From: Bidens hawaiensis
Taxonomy: Eukaryota > Streptophyta > Magnoliopsida > Asterales > Asteraceae
Direction: 5' to 3'
Length of the DNA stretch: 64,000 nucleotides
Assembly (NCBI GenBank): GCA_021521415.1
Contig: JAIQDT010000225.1
Span: 186,001-250,000, forward strand
In this document: in pieces, positions 33,601 to 45,690 of the stretch
Layout of the letters: every line of letters starts with the position of its first letter
Numbering within the stretch: the stretch's first letter is position 1
The notes under the pieces: generated by a model
Told to the model about the DNA's origin: nothing
Databases searched by the model: none
The model's input: the letters and a program-made list of their open reading frames with translations, nothing else
Made by a program: the position numbers and the translations under genes

Positions 33601-34310
33601 AATCATAGGATTGGTCATGATCCCACTGTGGAGAAGGTTGATCAAACGTTATACCGATCCATGATTGGCTCTTTCATGTATATGACTGCTTTAAGGCCGG
33701 ACATGATGCATCCTATCTATTTGTGTGCCCAACATCAATCCTATCGAAAGTCTTACACCTGATGATTGTCAAGAGGATAATTCGGTATCTAAAAGGATGT
33801 CCTAGAATCTATCTTTATTATCCTAGGGATGATGAGTTTGTGTTGAGAGTTTTCTTTGACTGAGATTATGGAAGTTGTAAACTTAACGCTTAATCTACAA
33901 CTGCTGGATGTGAATTCTTCAGCAATAGGTTGGTCACATGGCAATTCATGAAGCAAACCATCGTGTCACTGTATACCTGTAAAATTGAGTATGTATGTGC
34001 TTCTAGTTGTTGTTCTCAGGGGTTTTGGATACAACAACGATTGCGCGATTACGGTTTGAATTTTCTGACCGCTCCTATTTTTGTAGATAACACTGCTGCT
34101 ATTTTCATAACTAAAAATCTGGTAAATTACTCTAAAACAAAACATATTAAAATACGTTATCACTTCATCCGTTATTGTTACGAGAACAAGTTGATAACTA
34201 GACAAAATTCACACCGATGAACAAAAAGCCGATGTTGTTACTAAAGTTTATGATAAAAATAGGTTTTATATTTGATAAAGCTTAACGGCATAAAAATTTT
34301 GGGCAGTAGA
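27693..34310 (+). pseudogene. degraded copia gag-pol (C/B)
   Basis: This is a complete but badly broken copia polyprotein. Order: gag N-terminus (NKPPNILKMEDYPSWADKF, 27771 on); gag middle with broken frames; zinc knuckle at 28890-28950 (GHFKREC) whose second Cys codon is TGA; a coiled-coil and lysine-rich linker (29179-30445); protease (WIMDSRASRHM, catalytic DSG changed to DSR at 31081); gag-pre-integrase and integrase (HIHVRKMNYLVHNQLVD; VVTEDYSRFPWVMFLDSKDQ; TLNRALTVKRHGKACFELL); RT (33230-33550, VQVYVDDIIFGST); RNase H (33930-34220, APIFVDNTAAIF). There are many stops and frameshifts. RT and RNase H are close to the fragment at 43.9-44.8 kb. The 5' LTR upstream and the 3' LTR downstream do not look alike, so this may be a composite. 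Confidence 0.85.
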
Positions 34311-34471
34311 AAAGAGAGTGATCCTCAGATTATGGATTCGGACCTCGTGTGACCATTCATCAGTGTCAAATTTTATAAATATTTTGTTTTAGATGCATTT
34401 TTTATTTTAAGGGGAAATTTTTTATGAAAAACAAAAAACAATATAGATTTTCAAAAAAGTCAAAAATATTC
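34311..34471 (+). promoter_or_regulatory. 3' noncoding and polypurine tract, family B
   Basis: It contains TTTTAAGGGGAAATTTTT (34408-34425), a polypurine-like tract about 50 bp before the LTR start. The sequence aligns by eye with the corresponding stretch at 44780-44990. Confidence 0.5.
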
Positions 34472-34810
34472 TATTGGGTCAATAAAATTGATAAGGAAAG
34501 ATTGGAATCTTCTCAACATACTCCGAAATAGCTAATTATGAAACTCGAGCAAACTCAGGCACTACGATCAAGGTATTTACTATCGCAAGCAAGATATATT
34601 ATGTGTATAAGGTTATCTTCATAAAATTTTCTAAGCGTATACCTTCGATCAAGATGCACTACGTCGGACAAAGTTGTTCTTCTATCAAGTATGGTTTGCA
34701 CCCAAGCAAGTACTTGATATATCCAAGCTTAAACCAAGTTAACAAGTAACAAGGAGGGTCAAACAAGGATTCAATAAAGGAGGATCTCAAGTATGCTTTA
34801 AGGGAGTAAG
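34472..34810 (+). repeat. LTR of family B, left piece
   Basis: It starts TATTGGGTCAATAAAATTG, homologous to the LTR starts at 8296 and (minus) 50601. AGCAAACTC/AGCAAG motifs follow. It is split by copia F at 34810; the right piece is 43117-43670, giving about 893 bp in total. Confidence 0.75.
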
Positions 34811-35644
34811 TGTTGGGTTTTAGCAAGATTATCAAAGTCCAAAATAAACCATTAATTAGGAAACGTAGCGGAAATTAAGTTTTAAATCTTGTTAACCATT
34901 ACATATAAAACCCGATTTATATTAAACCCAATCCAGGATCCATATACAATATACATGTTATCAAAACACAACCATAGGGTGTTAACATACATACCTTCAA
35001 GGTTAGAGATTGAAAGGGATGAATGAGAATGAATGGTGAGATTCCAATGGAGAAATCCTCAATCTTGTATACCCAACGAGCTCCAACAAACACCCAAGGA
35101 TGCTAGGGTCCTTACACTCTTGCAAAACCCCCTTTTGTTCTTCCTTTGTCACTCTCGGCCGAGAAGAGGAAGAAGAGAAAGATAAGAGAGTTTTTGTGTG
35201 AGAGAGAAAGATGCTTGTGCAAAAGTGATCTCCCAATAGAGAGGGTTGCATGGTCTTGAGAACAACAAAGGAGAGAGAGATAGGGTTGGAGTGAGGGGCC
35301 GGTCATTAGGGGTCCCCCCCCCCAAAAAAAAAAAAAAACCCAAACTCAAATTGTTATTATTCTTTTAACCATTTTATTATTTACCAAATAAATAATATTT
35401 CTCTCATATATAAATTATCCATATAATTTTCTTAACACACAAATGAAAATATTTAGAAAACCCATTTTCCAAATATGTAAGTGTTGATATTTATTACTTA
35501 GATCATATCTAATAAAAAATATCGTGGCGTTTGTCTAGCTTGTTATTAGGTATGACCCGACTTAGATCAAAACGTACTAGCAACATCAACTCTAATATGT
35601 GTCTTGGGCAGGTCGATTCCTATAATCTCCCACTTGCACAAGAT
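34811..35644 (-). repeat. copia F left (3') LTR
   Basis: Length is 834 bp. The internal edge reads TATAGG in place of TGTTGG on the minus strand. It contains C and A homopolymers at 35315-35338 absent from the other LTR, and the 12-bp palindrome TCTCGGCCGAGA at 35153-35164. Confidence 0.88.
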
Positions 35645-35654
35645 AAATAGAAGA
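35645..35654 (-). promoter_or_regulatory. polypurine tract, copia F
   Basis: The minus strand reads AGTGGGAGAT directly before the LTR. Confidence 0.8.
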
Positions 35655-36400
35655 ATGATGCAAATAGCATATACCGCCTAACAACGGTTTACTATCCCTA
35701 ATACGCATGAAGAAGTTCCATTCAATAACATCATCCCCTCTAAGTCCCTTACTTGAAATGATTTAGGTGAAACTATCATTTATCCTTTTATGGCAAATGT
35801 CTTGTTAAATCCAGAGACACAGAGTGTCATTCTCTGTTGATTTAACTAATCTGGCTTTAGACATTTAACTCTCAACCAATAAGAGGGATAAATCCCCTAT
35901 TGACTACATACGTCTCTCACTATCACCTCGTACCATACTTGAGCTTAGCCTTATGTACTGACATATTTCAGAGCAGCGAAGAACTAAGTCAAAGTATAAT
36001 AGTCGGTGAATATCAAGACCCAATATGTATCTCAGGTTGGAGGATACTATGATGTTCACATTTACTCAAATTTACTTATGATCACAAATCACAAGGATTC
36101 CATGTAGTAAAATTGAGGTCGGGTCAGTCCAATATTTGTCTCATAAATATCTATGAACCTTGGCAGCAAACCCTCTTGCTATATTCATACCTCATGAATA
36201 TCTACCAATCCAAGTTCATAATAGTCTTACTTTCACATTTGTTCCCACAAGTATGATCGACTACGGACGTTTAGAATAATCAAGTTATTCACGGATTTAA
36301 ACATGCTAAAATGGAACATAATTTAAGAACATGACCATAACCAAAACCATATGATTGAGTTAAATTAAAATTGTTCTGATATCCAAATACAAAATTTTGA
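35655..36400 (-). other. copia F 3' noncoding region
   Basis: This 745-bp stretch between the RNase H stop and polypurine tract has no recognisable coding sequence or repeat. Confidence 0.6.
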
Positions 36401-39400
36401 TCAAATCCAATCACTAGAATATCGAAGTCCTAAGGCGCAAGTAAGACCCTCATGATTCGGCCTTTCAAGGAGCTTCGTGAGTGGATCTGCAATGTTTTGA
36501 TCAGTGCGAACTTTGCGAATACATATCATTACTTTTTCAAATCCATCCCTTATGTAGTTGAATCCCCGCTTAATGTGCATAGTCTTTTGATGTGCACGGG
36601 GTTCCTTGATTTGAGCAATCACACCCTTGTTGTCACAAAGATTTCTTGAGGGTCCTGAATGGTACGGACTACCCCTAGGTCGGAAATGAACTTTCTATCC
36701 ACACAGCTTCTTGAGCTGCCAAAGAGGCGGCGATGTATTCTGATTTAGTGGTGGACAAGGCTACTCTTCCAAGAGACAACACCACCATTTAGAACAAAGA
36801 CATATCCCGATTGTGATCGAGAATCTCGATCAGTTTGGAAACTCGCATCCGTGTAACCTTTTACAACGAGTTCCCCTTCACCAGAGCCATATATTAGAAA
36901 CATATCCTTAGTCCTCGTAAGGTATTTCAATATGCTCTTAACTGCCATCCAATGGCTAGTTCCCAGATTTTGTTGATATCTACCTGTCATGCTCAAAGCG
37001 CATGACACATCCGGTTTGGTGCATATCATGGCATACATGATGGATCCTATAGCAGACGCATATGGGATTCCATTCATTTTGTGTTACTCAACCTTTGAGC
37101 TTGGACATTGAGAAGCACTCAACATTGTTCCTCTTTGAATAGGTACCAAACCTTTCTTAGAGTTTTCCATCTTGAACTTTTTCAAGATATTGTCAATGTA
37201 TGCACTTTGATTCAAACCTATCAACCGCCTTGATCTATCCCTATAGATCCTTATTCCCAGAATATAGGCGGCTTCACCAAGATCCTTGATGGAAAAGCAA
37301 TTTCCAAGCCAGGCTTTTACACCTTCGAAGGTCGAAATGTCATTTCCAAATAGTAATATGTCATCGACATATAATACCAGAAAGGTAATGATGCTCCCAT
37401 TAGCTTTCTTATACACACAAGCTTCATCAGCGTTTTTGGTAAATCCAAATTTCTTAACTTGATCATCAAAATGGTGATTCCAACTTCTAGATACTTGCCT
37501 TAATCCATAGATTGATTTCTTTAACTTGCATACTTTGTTAGGATGTTGTGGATCGACAAAACCTTCAGGCTGAACCATATAGACATCTTCCTCAAGATGC
37601 CCATTTTGAAAACCGTTTTTGAGATCCATTTTCCATATCTCATAGGTGTAATATGCAGCTATGGCAAATAATATCCTTATAGACTTCATCATTGCCACGG
37701 GCGAGAAAGTTTCATCATAATCAACCCCTTAAGTTTGAATGAAACCCTTTGCTACAAGTCTAGCTTTATAAGTATCCAAGTTTCCATGCATATCGGTTTT
37801 CTTCTTGAAAACCCACTTACTTCCAACCAGTTTGGAATTAAGAGGTGGTATAACCAGGTCTCATGCTTGGTTATCATGCATGGATTGCATCTCCACGTTC
37901 ATGACTTCCAACCATTTATCACAATCAGATTGCGACATTGGATCTCGGTATGTGGTGGGCTCATCAGAATCTACCACGTAGCATCCATCCATGAAAAATC
38001 CATATCTTTCAGGTGGGGTGCTAATTCTACTAGATTTGCGAACGTTTTGTGTGTTTTGATCAACCATTTGATCATTATCAACAACCTCTTGTTGATTGCT
38101 AGTGTCAACCAAACGTGTATCGGTTTGTGGCTCTCGATCCTCCTCGAGTTCCACAGTTCTATCAGTTCCATCCATAAGGAACCTTCTTTCCAGGAACTCA
38201 GCCTTTCGAGCTATAAACACTTTATGCTTGTTAGGATTGTAGAAATAATATCCCATCAAATCTTTGGGATATCCTACAAAGATACACTTAGTGGATCGGT
38301 TTTCAAGCTTGTTTTGGGTGTTGTTCTTGACATAAGCCTCACAACCCCATATCTTCAAATATGATAACGATGGAACCCTTCCATGCCATATTTTAAAAGG
38401 TGTCCTATCCACTTTCTTGGTTGGTGCCATATTTAGAATATGGGCAGCAGAGATTAAAGCAAAACCCCAAAATGATAGAGGTAATGTACTTCTAGCCATC
38501 ATAGATCGAACCATATACAATAGAGTTCGATTCTTCCTCTCGGACACACCATTATGTTGCGGTGTTCCAGGTGGAGTAAGTTGTGAGACAATCCCACGAC
38601 TTCTAAGATGTTCTATAAACGCATCATTGAGGTATTCACCTCTTCCATCGGAACGTAGTACTTTGATTGGTTTGTTGAGTTGATTTTGTACTTCATTTTG
38701 GAAGACTTTGAACATTTCAAAGGCTCATCTTTGTGTCTTAACAAGAACACATACCCATAGCGACCAAAATCATCGGTAAAGGTAATGAAGTATCTTTCAC
38801 CATTCCTTGTCATTGTCTTAAAAGGACCACATACATCAGAATGTATGATACCTAATAAGTCTTTTGCCCTTTCATTAGTTCCACTAAATGGCTCCATGGT
38901 CATCTGCCCCAATAAACAAGATTCGCATTTATCAAACGAATCGTCATTCGCTTCCAAAAGACCATTCTTTTGAAGTGTATTAATGTGATCCTTGTATATG
39001 TGACCAAGGCGACAATGCCAAAGAAAAGTTTCACTCAAATCCAATTTGAGTCTTTTGGTGTTAGCTTGGTACAACGAGTTATCAATGGATGTATTATCAT
39101 GAACTAATTCATAAATGCCATTAGACGGAATCGCTTTAAAATAAAAGACATTATTCATGAAAACATAAATACCATTGTCAACAAACTTAAAATCATATCC
39201 AAATTGTCTTATTACAGAAACAGAGATAATATTCCTAGTCAAATTAGGAGAATATAGAATGTTTTTCAAAATAACTTCCAAACCATTTGGAAGCTTTAAA
39301 ACATAATTTCCTCGGCCTTGGACGTCAACCTTTGCTCCGTTGCCCATTAAGAGACTAATATCTCCTTTCTTCACATCATTTCTTCTTGTGAACTCTTGCA

Positions 39401-40382
39401 ATGAATTGCATATATGAGTTCCACATCTGGTATCCAATACCCATGTGTTAGAATAAACAATATTAAGATCAATATGAATCATGAAAGTTGTTCCTGAAGT
39501 TTGCCCCACATCCCTCTTAGCTTTCAACTCCTTGAGATAGGTCGGACAGTTTCTCATCCAGTGGCCTATCTCCCCACAACCAAAGAACGGATCCTCAGCG
39601 CTAACCTTTAGCTTCATGGGGTTTGGTTCCGCCTTTGCCTTTCCCTTGAACCCCTTCTTGACTTGCCCCTTACCAATGGAAAAGTTTGCCTTTGGTTCCG
39701 GGTGATGCCTCTTCTTCAAGCCACCCTCATTGATCGCAAGAACGGGTAAAACCTTTTTACCCACGTCGGCTTCGGCTGTCTTAAGCATTGCGTGAACCTC
39801 ACCAATGCTTTTGTCCCATCCGTTCATGTTGTAGTTCATAACGAATGTCTCAAACCTTTTAGTTAAGCCATTTAGGATCAAATCCGTGGCTAACTATTTT
39901 GAGACGGGACAGTTAAGCCGTTCAAGCCAATCAATGTGGCTTTTCATCTTAAGAGCCTAAGAAGAGATAGATTTTTCTTCCATATGACATGCATGAAGTG
40001 CTCGAACCGTTCGAAAGCGCTCCACCCTCGCTTGAGTAACGAACATTTCCTTAAGCTGGGTTATCATGTCATACGCCCCATGATTCTCGAAATCCTTTTG
40101 GATCTCGGGAATCATTGTTCCCAACATGAGGCAAGAAACTTGCACCAAATCCTCGGTGTATTTCAACCAATCCGCGTAGCCATCCAAGTTGTTGACATCG
40201 GGTTCATTGGGAATAGGATCGTCCAAAATGTAGGACTTCTTCTCTTGCTTGAGAACAATTCTCAAATTTCGATACCAGTCCATGAAATTGTTATAGTTTA
40301 GACGATCCTTATCCAGAATGGATCTCAGTGATAAGTTATGCACGGGTGGGATAATTACGTTCTGAGGATTGTTTGAGGCCAT
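36401..40382 (-). pseudogene. copia F gag-pol polyprotein, broken
   Basis: It starts at ATG 40382 (MASNNPQNVIIPPVH). Order: gag (LNYNNFMDWYRNLRIVLKQE), zinc knuckle CGEIGHWMRNCP whose first Cys is replaced by Phe, protease VLDTRCGTHICN (catalytic DTG changed to DTR at 39426-39428), gag-pre-integrase (FLWHCRLGHIYKDHI), integrase (HSDVCGPFKTMTRNGERYF; VLRSDGRGEYLN; HNGVSERKNRTLL), RT (MDLKNGFQNGHLEEDVYM; LVLYVDDILLFGND) and RNase H (KGYTDASFQTDRDSRSQSGY; KTMHIKRGFNYIRD). It resembles Tnt1/Tork-like copia polyproteins. Breaks: in-frame stops near 39957, 39895, 37860, 37733 and 37082, a frameshift in integrase near 38710, and another before the RNase H end near 36630-36740. It is not functional. 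Confidence 0.9.
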
Positions 40383-42339
40383 CTATAAAGAATTTAACAA
40401 AGTTCAATTTAGTATTTTCGATATCAATAAATTTTAATCGTTAATACTCTTGAATATATCTAAGACAATTAATGATTAAAATCTAGAATCCAACGTTTCA
40501 TCCAAATAGTAGGTAGGTGACCTTTATCCACTATTCGAATTAACAAGGTAGTCAACGTTTGACAATTGAAACCCTTTGCAACTTCTAGTTTTATGGGATC
40601 GGTTAAACATCATATGTTTATTTGGCATGTTTAATCCCATTAACACCTTTGTGGGCCATGCTTTGGTGACCCTATTCACATGGTTTCCCAATCAAGTCGT
40701 CCTACTTACACACACGTGTGAGTTTATACATACAAGTGGTTAGGTGACCTTTATCCCACAAGTATTGTAAATCCACCTCAAGATCACAAGTTTTCTTAAA
40801 TGTGGTTAGGTGACCTTTATCCCACATCAAAACTCCAAGTGACTCGAGTGTTGTATAAAAGGATGGTGTTCAACTCCATGAGTTTTGATGGTTTTATATA
40901 TATTTTACTATAAAACGATTACAATAAAGTGGCAGGTAAACAGGCAACAAGCTACGCCGCAACCCCCTTTTGAATAGCAAAGCCAATCCTGATAAAAACG
41001 AAGCTTTGGGACCTAGGAGCTGAAGAGGTTCCGTGTATGACACACTAAACCCTACTCAACTTGTTTTCCAAAAAGGGATTTAGTTTTCAAAATTCTAGAT
41101 AGGAAAACTATTTAATGTACCTTCCATTTTGCATGCATTCAAATATATGGTACCTTTGAAAACCAATTTTCTAATTCCTTTTAATAAAACCCATTTTATT
41201 ATGAAATCATTAATAGTTAATAAAACCAATTTTATCACTTAATAATTTCAAAGGAATAACTTTTATGCTAGTTGTCGATTTTAATTGTTAACGTCCAAAC
41301 ATGATAAAACAATGAACATAAATCAAACATACAAGCATAAAATACAATAACATGTTCATAACCATAGCCACCTAAAATTAACAACACTTGTTGACCGAAA
41401 CAAGTGTGTCAAAATGTCTCTCCTAAGGGACGAGCATGACACAAGATATGAGATGGTGAACTCCCACTTGACTCCGCATCCTTATGCTTCAAGCGTTCAC
41501 TTCTAGTTGTGATCCTTCTTCTTTAATTGGGCTTCCCCTTGGGATTCAACCAAAATGGTATTGTAGTTGCATCTCCTCTACAAAATATATCCTAATACAT
41601 TTTGTCTAATAAAAGAAATACAACTATTCTACTTATTATTACAAACCATTTGAAAGAATAAATAGATTACAAACTCGAATAAAGAATATTACAAACAAAT
41701 GAGTAAATCACAACAAGTCTTCTTCAATATACACAAGGTCATGGCTAAGTTATGAACATCCACAAAAACAAGTCAACCCTTGACCAAACAGGTCAACCTT
41801 TGACCAAAATGGTTCCCCTTGTCCCTTTAGTTCTCGGCCTAAACTAGAGAACACATAGTTCTCGGCCAAAAGACCAAAGTTTCAGAGTTTTTGGCCCGAA
41901 AGCTTTGGTTCACCGAGAACCTATTTCTCTCGGTCAACACCGAGAACTAGTTTTCGGTCAACACCGAGAACTATGATTCATAATCATAAGTTCTCGGCCC
42001 AACCGAGAACGTGTTTTCGGTCAACTGAAATCTCATGGTTCCCAACCATGAGTTCTCGGCCAACTGAGAACAGGGTTTCAGGTGTCTTCGGCCAAACTGA
42101 GAACCATGGTTTCGAACCATTGTGTTCTCGGCCATAGCTGAAGAACACAGTTTTAGCCCAAACAAAACTTAGCAACCAAAATGACCAATTTTTCTTGTTT
42201 TTACCACATGCATGTATGGTATAAACTTGAAAAACCAAGGGGCAACCAAAGAGCCTAAAGTTCTCGGCCAAAGTGGTAAAAATACCATCCAACCCGAAGA
42301 CTTTAAAACCCAATTTGAAGCATGTAATCGTATAACCTA
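40383..42339 (-). other. copia F 5' leader with hairpin array
   Basis: This is a noncoding leader of almost 2 kb between primer-binding site and gag. The PBS-proximal part (41820-42160) is packed with TTCTCGG/CCGAGAA words that form consecutive inverted repeats. The rest (40383-41800) includes a diffuse repeat of the phrase GGTGACCTTTATCC at about 40517, 40746 and 40810, but no ORF. Confidence 0.75.
41928..42120 (-). repeat. hairpin array in copia F leader
   Basis: Inverted repeats occur at 41928-41945 (TCTCGGT/ACCGAGA, loop CAAC), 41949-41972 (10-bp arms, one mismatch, loop CAAC), 41972-41988 (TATGATT/AATCATA), 41990-42010 (GTTCTCGG/CCGAGAAC), 42032-42052 (CTCATGGTT/AACCATGAG), 42052-42071 (GTTCTC/GAGAAC) and 42106-42120 (ATGGTT/AACCAT). 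Confidence 0.85.
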
Positions 42340-42351
42340 GCTTTGATACCA
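42340..42351 (-). promoter_or_regulatory. primer-binding site, copia F
   Basis: The minus strand reads TGGTATCAAAGC, one base different from the usual initiator Met tRNA complement, next to the LTR end. Confidence 0.88.
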
Positions 42352-42352
42352 T

Positions 42353-43116
42353 TGTTGGGTTTTAGCAAGATTATCAAAGTCCAAAATAAACCATTTATTA
42401 GGAAACGCAGAGGAAATTAAGTTTTAAATTTTGTTAACCATTACACATAAAACCCAATTTATGCTAAACCCAATCCAGGATCCATAGACAATATACATGC
42501 TATCAAAACACAACCATAGGGTGTTAACATACATACCTTCAAGGTTAGAGATTGAAAGGGATGAAAGATAATGAATGGTGAGATTCCAATGGAGAAATCC
42601 TCAAGATTTTATACCCAACGAGCTCCAACAAACACCCAAGGTTTCTAGGGTCCTTACACTCTTGCAAAACTCCCTTTTGTTCTTCCTTTGTCACTCTCGG
42701 CCGAGAAGAGGAAGAAGAGAAATATGAGAGTGTTTTTGTGTGAGAGATAAATATGTTTGTGCAAAAGTGATCTCCCGATAGAGAGGGTTGCAATGTTCTT
42801 GAGAACAACAAAGGAGAGAGAGAGAGAGAGAGGGTTGGAGTGAGGGGTCGGCCCCATTGGGGTTTTATTATTTATCCAAATAAATAATATTTCTCTCATA
42901 TATAAATTATCCATATAAATTATTTAACACACAAATGCAAATATTTAGAAAAACCATTTTCCAAATATGTAAGTGTTGATATTTATTACTTAGATCATAT
43001 CTAATAACAAATATCGTGGCGTTTGTCTAGCTTACTATTGGGTATGACCCGACTTGGATCACAACGTACTACCCACATCAACTCTAATATGTGTCTTGGG
43101 CAGATCGATTCCAACA
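42353..43116 (-). repeat. copia F right (5') LTR
   Basis: Length is 764 bp. It is alignable with 34811-35644, sharing the TGTTGGGTTTTAGCAAGATT end and the TCTCGGCCGAGA palindrome. Confidence 0.9.
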
Positions 43117-43670
43117 GTTAATGGAATTATTTTAAGTATTACTCCAATCATAGTTCAATCTAGAGCAATGCTACATCACCCATGTATACTAGGCTTGCTC
43201 TAATAAACCTTAGTGAAGATTGAAGAGGTATTTGAAGAACTAGTCTTCTCGTGGGATTTATTCGAGAAAATTTGTATTTATCATGATATTGAAGTCAACT
43301 TGAGAAGAATACTTTCTTAGGAAAATATTACTCGAAGGAATACTTCCAGCACACTCGCAGATTACCAGATTTACTCGACAAACGATAAAGTTTACGCGAA
43401 GACCTATTTGACATTTGTGGTTATTTCGAATATGTTTTGTGATGATTAGAGTTTCTAGAAGGAATGTCAGGTGGCCAATAAAAGGAATATGTTGTCTTAT
43501 TATTTGGTATGTCCCTAACCCTAAAAGTATTCCATTGAACACTTATGACTAATTAACATCCTGATTCAAGTTGATTCTGCCGATTATTATCAAGAGGTCT
43601 TTACATATTTGTGCTTCATGAGTGTGTTTTCGATTGAGTTGTTTGTGTCACGTAATTCACGGTTCTGACA
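43117..43670 (+). repeat. LTR of family B, right piece
   Basis: This continues the LTR interrupted at 34810 and ends GGTTCTGACA, two bases before a primer-binding site. It aligns by eye with the downstream half of the LTR of element A (shared ATACTTTCTTAGGAAAATAT). Confidence 0.75.
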
Positions 43671-43672
43671 AG

Positions 43673-43684
43673 TGGTATCAGAGC
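43673..43684 (+). promoter_or_regulatory. primer-binding site, B deletion derivative
   Basis: TGGTATCAGAGC follows the LTR end at a two-base spacing. About 170 bp of leader follow before sequence jumps to RT. Confidence 0.88.
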
Positions 43685-43849
43685 TAGAGACCTCGGTAAA
43701 GATCATTTTGTTGCTTTACGGTGTATTCGTGAAGTTTTGGTATATTTGAGAGTTTTAATTAAGGTTGAAAACAATGACGTAAGCAAGACCACTTTTCCAT
43801 TGAAGAGTGACGTCAGCTACTCTGTTTTTCATCTCTTCAGATATACTAT

Positions 43850-44800
43850 TGCAGGAGGTTCAAAAGTGTTAATCGTTCAAGTTTATGTGGATGATATAAT
43901 ATTTTGGGTCTACTAATGATTATCTGTGTAAAGAGTTTGTAGAAGTTATGAAATCAAAGTTCGATATGAGTGAAATGGGGGAGATGAAATTTTTCCTAGG
44001 ACCTCAAGTGGATCAGTTCCCCGACGTATCTTTATTCACCAAATGAAGTATGTCAACAACATCCTAGCAAAGTTCAACATGGCTGATTCAACGACAATTT
44101 ACACTCCTCTACAATGGAATCATGGGATTGGTCCTGATTCCTCCGGGGAGATGGTTGATCAAACGATTTACTGATCCATGATTAGCTCTTTCATGTATTT
44201 AACTGCTTCAAGCTCGGATATAATGTAGCCTAGTTGTTTGCCTGTCGAATATCAATTCAATCCTAATGTATCGCACCAAATGATTGTCAACAGGATGCTT
44301 CAGTATCTAAAAGGATGTCCTGAAATCGGTTTGTGAGAGCATTTTTAATTCTAATTATGGAAAATGTAAGCTGAATGCCAAAACTACAACTACTAGATGT
44401 CAATTCTTCGACAGTAGGTTGGTCACATGGCAATGCAAGAAGCAAATCACTATGTCTTTGTCTACCTGTGAAGTTGAGTATCTAGCTGCCTCCAATTTTT
44501 GTTGTTAGGTTCTTTGGTTTCAACAACAGATGCACGATTACGGTTTGAAATTTCTGACCACTATTATTTTTGTAGATAACTCTGCAACTATTTCCATAAT
44601 TAAAAATCAGGTACATCAATCTAAAACTAAGCATATCAAAATAAAGTATCACTCCATCCGTGATTGTTACGAGAAGCAGTTGATAACTGTAGATAAAATT
44701 CACAACTATGAACAAAAAAACGATCTTTTTGTTTTAAATCTTTTGATAAAAACAGTTTTTTATATTTGTTAAAGCGTAATGGTATTAAGAAGTTGGAAGT
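43850..44800 (+). pseudogene. truncated copia RT-RNase H (family B derivative)
   Basis: Leader sequence is followed directly by the RT catalytic region (VQVYVDDIIF) and then RNase H (FVDNSATISIIKNQVHQSKTK at 44566 on), so gag, protease, integrase and the front of RT are missing. It aligns by eye with 33390-34310. Multiple stops and frameshifts are present. The 3' flank (44780-44990) matches that of the upstream copy. It is an internal-deletion derivative sharing the LTR just upstream. Confidence 0.8.
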
Positions 44801-44909
44801 TGGGAAAGGGGTGATCTCAAGGTTATGGATCAGACAGAGAGTAAACCTTCATTAGAGTCAAATTTTGTTTGCGTAACTATTTTGTTTTTCAAATGGGTTT
44901 ATAATTTTA

Positions 44910-44925
44910 GGGGGGGGGGGGGGTT
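44910..44925 (+). promoter_or_regulatory. expanded polypurine tract
   Basis: A run of 14 G follows TTTTA, in the position of AAGGGGAAA in the upstream copy. The LTR that should follow is not recognisable. Confidence 0.5.
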
Positions 44926-45573
44926 GACAAAAATCAAAAACAATTAATTTGAAAAGCCAAAAACAGTCAAATATGTTAAAATGTCAAAAACAATGAAAAA
45001 TTCTTCTCAAATTGAGTTTTTGAAAAAAAAAATGGAAGTTGATATTACATTGATCATATAGTCTCATATCCAGTAAAAAAAATAAGCGAAAAAGGTTGTG
45101 TGCTTAATTATATTATTGCATTGGTAGGCCTTAAACAAACAATTAAGGAATAGTATGTGATATATGCCAAATTAGCCAAATTGAAAAAGGGTGTTAGTTC
45201 TCAAGAAAAGTCTTGATAATGATCGCAGAAATATAATAGACTGTCATACTTGATCACCAAAACTTGAAAATTAATGGTTTTAAGCTTCTAGCTAATGGTT
45301 AACACTTAAATGATGTATGGTCTTATGGCCTTCAATCCTGTATTGATGGGATGCTTCTGGTTTCCGGACTCCATTGGGTCTTTATGCAGTTTATCATCTG
45401 GGTATTCGCAAATGTGACTATTATTATGCTTAATGACCGAACACAAATATAAGTAATTAAACTTGATCACATAAATACTTCAATGTACTATTTCAATACT
45501 GACTTGATCAAACCACGTTGTTAGTCATTCATTGTCCACTTACCCGCGTCTTATTACCATTAAGAAATGTATT
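44926..45573. other. unassigned AT-rich sequence
   Basis: I see no coding region, repeat or LTR signature here. Confidence 0.4.
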
Positions 45574-45690
45574 GTCACACCCCGACTGGGTGAATGCGGA
45601 AGCGTAATACGGGAATGTAACAGACACCTCTGGTATCAACCACATTTTTATAAAGAAAATTAACAAACTAATTTGCATCATATTGCATTG
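45574..45690 (-). mobile_element. gypsy LTR terminus, minus orientation
   Basis: TGTCACACCCCGACTGGGTG starts a stretch of about 115 bp that matches the reverse complement of the end of the solo LTR at 51909 (shared GCGGAAGCGTAATACGGGAA). Similarity stops near 45690. Confidence 0.6.

Larger units (their letters stand above)
34811..43116 (-). mobile_element. copia element F, complete, nested in LTR B
   Basis: This 8,306-bp minus-strand copia has two LTRs, a primer-binding site, a 2 kb structured leader, gag, pol and a polypurine tract. The LTRs start TGTTGG and end CCCAACA on the minus strand. Flanking five bases are GTAAG and GTTAA, an imperfect target-site duplication. LTRs differ by scattered substitutions and an indel around 35308-35360, so it is older than Gypsy1. 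Confidence 0.9.
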
